A DNA stretch of 64,000 nucleotides, taken from Deltaproteobacteria bacterium. Its GTDB lineage: Bacteria; Desulfobacterota; Desulfobacteria; Desulfobacterales; Desulfosarcinaceae. The translations under genes were made by a program, and so were the position numbers. Below the pieces are notes generated by a model, which searched no databases, had not been told where the DNA came from, and worked only from the letters and a program-made list of their open reading frames with translations. Below are positions 42,136-49,080 of this stretch, one piece after another (the first letter of the stretch is position 1; every line of letters starts with the position of its first letter). Where the stretch lies: assembly GCA_020444075.1 (NCBI GenBank), contig JAHLLR010000003.1:1-64000 (forward strand), written 5' to 3'.

Positions 42136-42672
42136 TCAGGCACCGCCGCCGACAACAAAGCCGCTGGGTCCGATGCCGGTGGCTGAAGAGGTGCCGGCTA
42201 TTTTTGCCAGGTACGTATTTCCCAGCGTGCTGATATGATCGCTGATATTATCGAAATAGTTGAAATGAAGCTGCTCTTCATCAATCGTCTGCTCGAACAG
42301 TTTCATGCTGGTGCTGTCCCCGTTTTCGCGGCAGACCAGCAGAAACTGGTTGTAGATATCGATGGTATCATCTTCGAGGCCGGCATCAAAGGGGAAAATC
42401 TGTTCGACCGACTGTCCCTTGGTTACCTTCTGGTCCGGTTCGGTGGTGGGCTCGCCACCCAGTTCCTTGATCCGTTCGGCAAAGCCTTCTGCATGGCGCA
42501 TCTCGTCGATGGCGATCAGCTTGACCTTTGCGGCCAGTTCTCCATAGTCCTTGTCATCCAGGTTGTAATGCTGGTTCATGTACTGGGTGATGGCCGAAAG
42601 CTCCATGGACCGGGCTTTGTTGAGCACCTCGATAACCTTTGCCTTTTTCTTTTCCCTTGCCGTCTGAGCCAT
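42136..42672 (-). CDS. bfr: Bacterioferritin (Desulfovibrio type)
   Basis: A 178-residue ferritin-like four-helix protein. It is closely similar, as I recall the sequence, to Desulfovibrio desulfuricans bacterioferritin: KAKVIEVLNKARSMELSAITQYMNQHY, DYGELAAKVKLIAIDEMRHAEGFAERIKELGGEPTT and NTYLAKIAGTSSATG. The di-iron ligands are Glu in RSMEL, EMRH, and EEQLH. The Desulfovibrio protein binds Fe-coproporphyrin III between subunits. It stores iron and protects against peroxide. ATG 42672 is preferred over 42678 because AAGGAGG abuts the first ATG and is six bases from the second. It is monocistronic, 46 bases downstream of the metF start. Confidence 0.93.
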   Translation of the reverse strand: MAQTAREKKKAKVIEVLNKARSMELSAITQYMNQHYNLDDKDYGELAAKVKLIAIDEMRHAEGFAERIKELGGEPTTEPDQKVTKGQSVEQIFPFDAGLEDDTIDIYNQFLLVCRENGDSTSMKLFEQTIDEEQLHFNYFDNISDHISTLGNTYLAKIAGTSSATGIGPSGFVVGGGA

Positions 42673-42717
42673 TTTCATCCTCCTTGGTTTCCATGTGTTC
42701 AGGGATTGTTGAGGTTT

Positions 42718-43521
42718 CTACAGGATATCTGCCATAATTTCGTAATGATCGAATGGGGGCATGATGCAGGCGCCGGCAAAGCGATTCCGGGCGGCATCGA
42801 TCATTTCCCGGGCGTTGGCGGCACCTTCGGCCACCGGGTCTGCCGCGCTGTTCATGCGCTGCCGCAACATGTCGGGAACCGTAATGCCGGCCACCCTGGT
42901 GTGCAGGAATTCCGCGTGCCGGGGGGTTCGCAGGGGAAGGATGCCCATGATGACGGGGATGCCGATACCCCTGGTGGCTTCGGCGATCGTATCGGCCCCC
43001 GGTTCATCGTAAACCGGCTGGGTGACGGCAAACTGGGCGCCCGCGGCAACCTTTTTCCGCAGGTGATCCACCGCCCTGGCCAGGCCGTTGTTTTCGGGAT
43101 GGGTGTCAAAGACCACCCCGGTCCGCAGACCTGCCTCCCGGGCCATGCGGACCAGGCGGTATACATCGGCATCCCGGACGGTCGTCGTATTTCCCCGGTC
43201 TTTCAAAGCCACAAAATCACCGGTGGCCACCATTACGGTGGTCAGCCCTAACGCCTTGGCCCCCCACAACTCGCCTTGCAGGCTTAACCGGTTGTGGTCC
43301 CGGGTGGTCAGATGCAGGATGGCCGGTTTTTTGGTGCGCTGCTGGATCATGGCGCCCAGGGCCATGGCACTCATGCGCGGTTTGGCCACAGGGTTGGTGG
43401 CGACGCTGAAACCATGGAACGGCAGCGTTGCCAGAGATTCCAGGGCGGTAAGGACTTTTTCCGGGTCCGGTCCGTCAGGGGGAACCACCTCGACAGTGAC
43501 AACGAACGATTCGTTAAACAT
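42718..43521 (-). CDS. metF: Methylenetetrahydrofolate reductase
   Basis: A 267-residue TIM-barrel flavoenzyme that reduces 5,10-methylene-THF to 5-methyl-THF. Features: FVVTVEVVPPDGPDPEKV (the catalytic Glu strand), FSVATNPVAKPRMSAMALG, PAILHLTTRDHNRLSLQGELWGAKALGL, GDFVALKDR and QFAVTQPVYDEPGADTI. The length is slightly short of classic MetF (about 290), as in the Wood-Ljungdahl forms of acetogens and sulfate reducers. No methylenetetrahydrofolate reductase partner (MetV) or corrinoid protein gene lies beside it. The start has a weak ribosome-binding site. Confidence 0.88.
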   Translation of the reverse strand: MFNESFVVTVEVVPPDGPDPEKVLTALESLATLPFHGFSVATNPVAKPRMSAMALGAMIQQRTKKPAILHLTTRDHNRLSLQGELWGAKALGLTTVMVATGDFVALKDRGNTTTVRDADVYRLVRMAREAGLRTGVVFDTHPENNGLARAVDHLRKKVAAGAQFAVTQPVYDEPGADTIAEATRGIGIPVIMGILPLRTPRHAEFLHTRVAGITVPDMLRQRMNSAADPVAEGAANAREMIDAARNRFAGACIMPPFDHYEIMADIL

Positions 43522-43616
43522 ATAAACACCACAATCATTTTTTTGACCGTCAACCTTGCTTTGTCGGCGGTCATCCCTCCGACTCTATCGTGGCCCACTA
43601 ATTCTTGTCGTATTCT

Positions 43617-44783
43617 TCAGGCTTGCGACAAGATGGCGCTGCCGCGGTCTGCCGCTGACACGGGGAGACGAAAACAAAACGTGGTCCCCTGGGCTTCGGA
43701 TGTGGTGAAGTCTATCCGTCCTTTCAGGAAAGTCTCGCCGAACAGCTTCATCGAATAGGTTCCCAATCCCCTTCCGGACTTGGCTTTGGTGCTGATGTTG
43801 CGCTGAAAAACACGATTAACCACATTTTCGGCGATGGGCTGATGATTCCATACGTAAAAAGAGAGTTCCCGTCCTTCCGGCATCGCCCACACCTTGATGC
43901 CTTTGCCTTTGTCCGTGGCTTCCAGTGCGTTGGTCATCATGTTGGTGAGCACCCGAACCACCAGGTAAAAGTCGGAGTTGAAAGATTCCGCCAGGTGCTG
44001 GTCGATGAAAAGGATGCTCCGCTGCATAGCCGCAGGGTGGTTGGCAAAGGAGGCCTCGAGTTCGTCGAAGATCCGTTGCACCGTCATCGGCTGGATCATG
44101 GGCTGGTAGTCGGCCCCCGCCATCTGGGTCAGGTGCTTTTGCATCTGCACCTCCTTTGCCAGGCGCAGGGAGAGCCGGTAAATCCGCTGGACCATCTCAC
44201 GATTTCCGTCTGTGGTTTTGTCCAGCAGTATCTCGGTGCTTCCGACCAGACCATAAATGATGTTGCTCAAATCGTGAAAAAAAACCCTGCCCAGCGCCTC
44301 CCACTGCTGCTGGCGGGTGATGTCCTGGAGAAACAGCAGAATCAGGCGCCGGCCATCCACGGATATGGGGCAGGCGCGAACCCGCAGAAACAGGTCGCGT
44401 TTAATCCCGTTTGCCTCCATGGTGATGGCACACTCTTTTTCGATGGGTTCATTATGGTTTAAACAGGCAGCCATGGCAATGGCCGCCCCGCAGGTGGTGC
44501 AGAAGACAGATGTCCCGCAACCGCCTGCGGCGGCGTCGCGGTGAATGCAGCCGACAGCTTCCCCAGGACGAAGACCCAATGCCCGGTCGGCATCATCGAT
44601 GCCCAGCATCTTCAGGAATGCATCATTGATGGCCAGGATCTGCCGATGTTCGTTGAGCACGGCCAACAGGCCGCTGACGGTGTTGAGCAGGCTGTCGATC
44701 ACCGGGTTGACGGAAACGGCACTGATGTCGGCATCAAGCGCTTCCCGATTGAGTCGTTGGGCCGGGGCGAAGTTGGTTTTCAT
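43617..44783 (-). CDS. PAS sensor histidine kinase with conserved cysteine cluster
   Basis: A protein of about 388 residues: a PAS domain (about 30-150) containing EAVGCIHRDAAAGGCGTSVFCTTCGAA, four cysteines in a metal- or redox-like spacing, then a HisKA-like helix with FFHDLSNIIYGLVGSTEILL, and HATPase (NMMTNALEATDKGKG, KAKSGRGLGTYSMKLFGE). It is soluble. The Cys pattern is known to me from other Desulfobacterota kinases without defined role. Start: ATG 44783 or an upstream GTG at 44816. No regulator gene adjoins, so its partner is remote. Confidence 0.85.
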   Translation of the reverse strand: MKTNFAPAQRLNREALDADISAVSVNPVIDSLLNTVSGLLAVLNEHRQILAINDAFLKMLGIDDADRALGLRPGEAVGCIHRDAAAGGCGTSVFCTTCGAAIAMAACLNHNEPIEKECAITMEANGIKRDLFLRVRACPISVDGRRLILLFLQDITRQQQWEALGRVFFHDLSNIIYGLVGSTEILLDKTTDGNREMVQRIYRLSLRLAKEVQMQKHLTQMAGADYQPMIQPMTVQRIFDELEASFANHPAAMQRSILFIDQHLAESFNSDFYLVVRVLTNMMTNALEATDKGKGIKVWAMPEGRELSFYVWNHQPIAENVVNRVFQRNISTKAKSGRGLGTYSMKLFGETFLKGRIDFTTSEAQGTTFCFRLPVSAADRGSAILSQA

Positions 44784-44997
44784 AGGCACTGTCGAAATAA
44801 AGGCCGGTGCGGCCACCGTGTTGAAGTCCTATTCATGGTGGTGTGCCGGTCGTCGTGGGTCGAATGGAATATCATGGTCAGTTTATCGTGCCGACTGGTC
44901 AAGGTCAAGCCGGGATGATCTTTGTTGCCGGTTAAATATATGGATTTTTACAGCGGTTGAACTCTTTAGGCGATAATGCATGGTGATGGGGCAACAG

Positions 44998-45477
44998 CTA
45001 TCGGGTTTTTCCGAAAAGGTCGGTAAGGCGGATCTCTCCTTTTTCCCCAACATGGATCGTGGGCCGTAAGCCACCCAGATCCAGTTTAGCGTTCAGCTCA
45101 TAAGCGATGCTGTCTCGCCGGCCATTCATCAGATCGGCAAAAAAGCGCATGCTGCTCAGCAGGCTGGTGCCGGCAATCAGAGTCACATCGCCCTCTGCGT
45201 AGCCGTCGATGGTTGGCAGATCGTTGGCGACGCCCGTCAGAATTTTGTACCCGTCAAATTCCAGGCTGTAGGCGATCCCGTGAAGTTTCAGGGGGCTGCG
45301 GTTGGGGTTGACGATATGGAGACCGATTTCGAACCGGGGCGCGATACTGTCGGAGGGCAGTGCCCGGATGGTGCTGACGTTCACGCTGGGCGTTTCGTAA
45401 TCGGTGTAGAGGGTGGCGCAGCCCGCGATCATCAGCACCATCGACGCCAGGATCAGGGCCCTGTTGGATCGGGGCAT
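44998..45477 (-). CDS. LEA14-like (LEA_2) lipoprotein
   Basis: About 159 residues. A lipoprotein signal (ALILASMVLMIAGC) gives a lipidated Cys near residue 19. The remainder is a WHy/LEA_2 beta-sandwich: NVSTIRALPSDSIAPRFEIGLHIVNPNRSPLKLHGIAYSLEFDGYKILTG, with the NPN motif typical of the family, and a late LDLGGLRPTIHVGEKGEIRL. Such proteins protect or act at the cell envelope; their function in bacteria is not firm. ATG 45477 gives the better lipobox distance than ATG 45504. It follows the small membrane gene by about 38 bases, in one unit. Confidence 0.75.
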   Translation of the reverse strand: MPRSNRALILASMVLMIAGCATLYTDYETPSVNVSTIRALPSDSIAPRFEIGLHIVNPNRSPLKLHGIAYSLEFDGYKILTGVANDLPTIDGYAEGDVTLIAGTSLLSSMRFFADLMNGRRDSIAYELNAKLDLGGLRPTIHVGEKGEIRLTDLFGKTR

Positions 45478-45515
45478 CGGTAGTTTTCTTTCGCATGAAT
45501 CCATTGGCTTAGCGT

Positions 45516-45779
45516 CTATTTCCCCATTATCATCAGCAGTGGTATGAAAACCAGGCCGGCCAGGGCCAGGTACAGGCCGTTCAGCACCCGCTGATACTTG
45601 TAGCGGGTCGTTTCGTCCGGCTCAGTGAGGGTCAATTGCTTGAACCGGCGGAAATCGTCAACCCATCCGGTCATCAAATCCACGTGATGCCCCTTGTCTT
45701 TAAGCGTCATCTTGATCTGCTGAAATGAGTGCAGGGTGAACACGATGGAGCCGATCAATCCAATACTCAGCCAATTCAT
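45516..45779 (-). CDS. Small membrane protein
   Basis: An 87-residue protein with helices at about 3-20 and 66-84 and a basic cytoplasmic loop (DKGHHVDLMTGWVDDFRRFKQL). AGGAGG lies eight bases before the ATG. It resembles uncharacterised two-helix inner-membrane proteins. It is probably co-transcribed with the LEA-type lipoprotein 38 bases downstream. Confidence 0.65.
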   Translation of the reverse strand: MNWLSIGLIGSIVFTLHSFQQIKMTLKDKGHHVDLMTGWVDDFRRFKQLTLTEPDETTRYKYQRVLNGLYLALAGLVFIPLLMIMGK

Positions 45780-45918
45780 GGGGGTTGCCTCCTAAGGGCC
45801 CTTATTCCGCGCACCGATGTGTTGCCTGCCCTCAGCCCCTCGGGCCGGGCAGGACGGGAAAAATAAAAATTAAGTTTACCACAGATTCCCTGCCCGGGCT
45901 ACCGTTCAGTTTGATTTT

Positions 45919-48477
45919 TCAGTTTGATTTTCTGGGTTTGACTCGCGTCGTGGGAGCGGCACTCAGCGGATCATCCGGCCATGGGTGCTTGGGATAACGG
46001 CCTTTGAGTTCTTTTTTTACCTCGGGATAGCTGGTTTGCCAGAAGCCGGCGAGGTCCCGGGTAATCTGGGCGGGTCGCCCGGCCGGTGATAGCAGATGCA
46101 GCATCAGGGGCATTCGGCCGCCGGCGATGGATGGGGTGGCCGTGATGCCGAACATCTCCTGTATCCGTACGGCCAGCACCGGGACCGGTTCGCTGTAGTC
46201 GATGGGCAGGCGGGAGCCGCTGGGCACCGTGATGTGGGTGGGGGCCAGTTCATCCATCCGGCGCTGTTGTCGCCAGTTGAGAAGATTGCGCAGCGCGATG
46301 GAGAAATTTTTCGTTCCCAGATCTTTCAATCGTGTCATGCCGGACAGATAGGGGGCCAGCCAGTCCTTCAGGGTGTCCGAAAGCACGGTGTCGCAGATGT
46401 CCGGCCAGGGGCCGCCATCCGCATCGATCCGTGACAGCAGCATGACCCGAGCCTGCCAGGAACGCAGCGCCCGCGTCCAGGGAAGCATGTCGATGCCGCT
46501 ATCGCGGATACCGCTGACCATGGTGGCCGTCACGGCTTCTGGAGATGGATCGCTCAGCGTTTCGGATTCCAGGGTGAGCGCACCCAGGACCCGCTTGCGA
46601 ACCGCCGATACGGCCTGACGCTGGGGGTCCCATGTCACCGTTTCCTGCCATCGGATCCGGTTCGTGAACTGTTCCAGCACTCCTTCTTTATCGGTTGCGG
46701 CCGCCATGAAAATGCGGGCCTCCCGCCGGTCGCCGTCCATGTGCGCCGCGACCAGGTATTCACTGGCACTTAAAGGTTCGGGCGGGTCGAAAAGGGCGCC
46801 GCGGCCGCCGGAGAGCAAAAAACGGCCCGGAGCGCCGGGGCGTTGCCGGCCAATGCGGTCGGGGTAGGCCCAGGCCAGCAGTCGGCCCGGTTTGGATACC
46901 TCGTCAGTTTTTTTGTTTATGCCCAACCGTTGCTGAAGCACTGCCGACACTTTCAGAATGTGCCTGACGGCAGATGCGTCGACGGTACAGCCATGAATTG
47001 GAAAAGGACTCTTCGCCTGATAGGCGTGCAGGGCGTCCAATCTCAATTTCAGGTCGGCATCGCGCTCCCGGCCAATAAAATGGAGGGGGTCACGTTCACT
47101 CAAAATGGCGGCAATGTCGCAGGCGGTGCGCCCCATCTTCTCCTGGCGGGCCGATAGAATCATGTGGGCCAGGCGCGGATGAACGGGCAGCGCTGCCATG
47201 TGCCTGCCGTGCGGGGTAATTTTCCCATCATGATCCAGGGCGCCCAGTTCGGCGAGCAAGCGGCGGGCATGAAGGAATGCGGCGGCCGGCGGCGGATCCA
47301 GCCAACGCAGAGAATCGGGATCGTTCAGCCCCCAGGCTGCCAGCTCAAGGGCCAACGCCGCCAGATCGGTGTCAAGAATTTCCGGCCGGTTGTAGGGCGC
47401 CAGGGTGGGGTGCGCCATTTCGCCCCAGATCCGGTAACAAATGCCCGGCTCCAGGCGCCCGGCACGTCCCCGGCGCTGGTCGGCCGATGCCCGGGATACC
47501 GGCAGGGTCACCAGTCGGGTCATCCCGCTGCCGGGATCGAATCGCGGTGCCCGCTGCAGACCGCTGTCCACGACCACGCCGATCTGTTCGATGGTCAGGC
47601 TGGTTTCGGCAATGGATGTGGCCAGCACGACCTTGTGCTGGCCGGCGGGTGGTGGCGATATGGCCGCATCCTGGCGTTCCCGGGACAGGTTGCCATAAAG
47701 GGGGGTGACATGCCACCCGCCCGGCAGGTTTCCCTCTTCGAGCAACCGGGCCACCCGTCTGATCTCCGGTGCGCCGGGAAGAAAGACGAGAAGGTTCCCT
47801 TCGCCGCGGGCTGCCGATTGTCGAACCACCCGGGCAACGGTCCGCTCCACCGGCTGGGTCGCCGGCCGGTCCACATAGCGGGTTTCGACGGGAAAGATCC
47901 GGCCGTCGCAGCGGATCAGCGGCGCATCGTCCAGCAGGGCGGCCACCGGTGCCGGATCCAGGGTGGCGGACATGACCAGCAACCGAAGATTTTCATTGAG
48001 AACGCCCTGGATGTCGCGGCACAGGGCCAGCCCCAGATCGGCGTCCAGGCTGCGTTCGTGGAACTCGTCGAAGATTACCAGACCGACCCCGGACAGCGAC
48101 GGATCCTGCTGCAGCATGCGGGTGAGCACGCCCTCGGTGACCACTTCGATGCGGGTGTACGGCCCCACCCGGCTTTCCATGCGCACCCGGTATCCCACGG
48201 TTTCACCTACCGGCTGGCCAAGCACGGATGCCATGCGGTGGGCGGCAGCCCTTGCCGCCAGGCGGCGGGGGGCCAGGAGCAGCAGGCGCCGGCCGGACAA
48301 CCAGGGTTCTTCAACCAGGGCCAACGGCACGGCCGTCGTTTTCCCGGCACCCGGCGGCGCCACCAGCACCGCCGCGGGGTTGTCACCCAATGCGGATTTA
48401 AGCGCTTCCAGGATCGATGCCACCGGGAGGCGGCCGATCGTGCCGGTATGGTTTCTGTTTCCCATGGCGTCTGGCAT
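45919..48477 (-). CDS. hrpB: ATP-dependent helicase HrpB
   Basis: An 852-residue DEAH-box helicase. Walker A is VAPPGAGKTTAVPLAL, motif II is DEFHERSLDADLGLAL (the DEFH variant), motif III is SATLDPAPV and motif VI HRRGRAGRL equivalent QRRGRAGRLEPG; the helicase-associated and HrpB C-terminal domains fill about 380-850. HrpB acts on RNA or DNA; its exact role in bacteria is unclear. ATG 48477 is preferred to a TTG at 48495. The gene is monocistronic and followed by about 120 bases without a clear terminator. Confidence 0.9.
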   Translation of the reverse strand: MPDAMGNRNHTGTIGRLPVASILEALKSALGDNPAAVLVAPPGAGKTTAVPLALVEEPWLSGRRLLLLAPRRLAARAAAHRMASVLGQPVGETVGYRVRMESRVGPYTRIEVVTEGVLTRMLQQDPSLSGVGLVIFDEFHERSLDADLGLALCRDIQGVLNENLRLLVMSATLDPAPVAALLDDAPLIRCDGRIFPVETRYVDRPATQPVERTVARVVRQSAARGEGNLLVFLPGAPEIRRVARLLEEGNLPGGWHVTPLYGNLSRERQDAAISPPPAGQHKVVLATSIAETSLTIEQIGVVVDSGLQRAPRFDPGSGMTRLVTLPVSRASADQRRGRAGRLEPGICYRIWGEMAHPTLAPYNRPEILDTDLAALALELAAWGLNDPDSLRWLDPPPAAAFLHARRLLAELGALDHDGKITPHGRHMAALPVHPRLAHMILSARQEKMGRTACDIAAILSERDPLHFIGRERDADLKLRLDALHAYQAKSPFPIHGCTVDASAVRHILKVSAVLQQRLGINKKTDEVSKPGRLLAWAYPDRIGRQRPGAPGRFLLSGGRGALFDPPEPLSASEYLVAAHMDGDRREARIFMAAATDKEGVLEQFTNRIRWQETVTWDPQRQAVSAVRKRVLGALTLESETLSDPSPEAVTATMVSGIRDSGIDMLPWTRALRSWQARVMLLSRIDADGGPWPDICDTVLSDTLKDWLAPYLSGMTRLKDLGTKNFSIALRNLLNWRQQRRMDELAPTHITVPSGSRLPIDYSEPVPVLAVRIQEMFGITATPSIAGGRMPLMLHLLSPAGRPAQITRDLAGFWQTSYPEVKKELKGRYPKHPWPDDPLSAAPTTRVKPRKSN

Positions 48478-48751
48478 ACCACATTTCCGGATCAAATTCA
48501 GCGTACGGATAGCGCATAGGGATAAAAAACGAACCGACCGACATGTCAGGTAAAAATGGTTCCCCGCCCATGGTGTTGACGAACGCAGAGCAAGGCTACC
48601 ACTAATCTACCATCGCCTGTATTTGTTTTCGCCAGGGGGTTGTATTAATTTAATCCGAAACAGTCGTTGGAATATGACCCATCCATTCCGACAATGGCGG
48701 CAGCCGAACGATCTTCAACCCGCGATTTCACCTATCGCCAAGGAGAGACCC

Positions 48752-48880
48752 ATGTCGTCGAAAACCTTTCAGAAAAAAATGATTAAGAAGAGAAAACAGC
48801 ACGCCCACAAAGCCAATAACAAAACGGATCAGAAACGCATTGCCCGGAACTACGAGGTTATCTATCCCAAGGTTGGATAG
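48752..48880 (+). CDS. Very small basic protein (42 aa)
   Basis: MSSKTFQKKMIKKRKQ starts a 42-residue, very basic protein ending ARNYEVIYPKVG. AGGAGAG stands five to eleven bases before the ATG at 48752. I recall closely similar short proteins (KxxxKKIIRKRKxxAHKANNKxDQKR) in several Desulfobacterota genomes, so I count it as real. The charge suggests nucleic-acid or ribosome binding. A longer in-frame extension upstream is unsupported. A ten-pair hairpin (48887-48917) follows the stop. Confidence 0.7.
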   Translation: MSSKTFQKKMIKKRKQHAHKANNKTDQKRIARNYEVIYPKVG

Positions 48881-48886
48881 AAGGGT

Positions 48887-48917
48887 CGAATCCCCGCGGC
48901 AAATCCTCGGGGATTCG
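48887..48917 (+). terminator. Hairpin after the small basic gene
   Basis: CGAATCCCCG (48887-48896) and CGGGGATTCG (48908-48917) form a perfect ten-pair stem with an 11-base loop. No T-run follows, so it may act as a Rho-dependent or processing signal rather than a classic terminator. Confidence 0.45.
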
Positions 48918-49080
48918 CGCTTCGCAGTAAGCCAATTATTGGTGATGCAACTCAAGGGGTCGTCGGGAAGGTCTCTCTTAAACAGGCCTACCGATTCATG
49001 CGTCTCAATGGTGCAGTTCTCCAACCGAACGTCCTCCATCTCTCCCCCGCTCGCTCGCATGGCATGGTAGGCGTTGGGGA

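Noticed and set aside
47164-48519. Long open frame opposite hrpB
   Set aside because: Antisense artefact of high GC; Gln/Gly/His-rich and without recognisable family.
48728-49060. Minus-strand open frame MRASGGEMEDVRLENC...
   Set aside because: Its first 35 residues look protein-like but the rest is antisense to the small basic gene and the hairpin; no support for translation.
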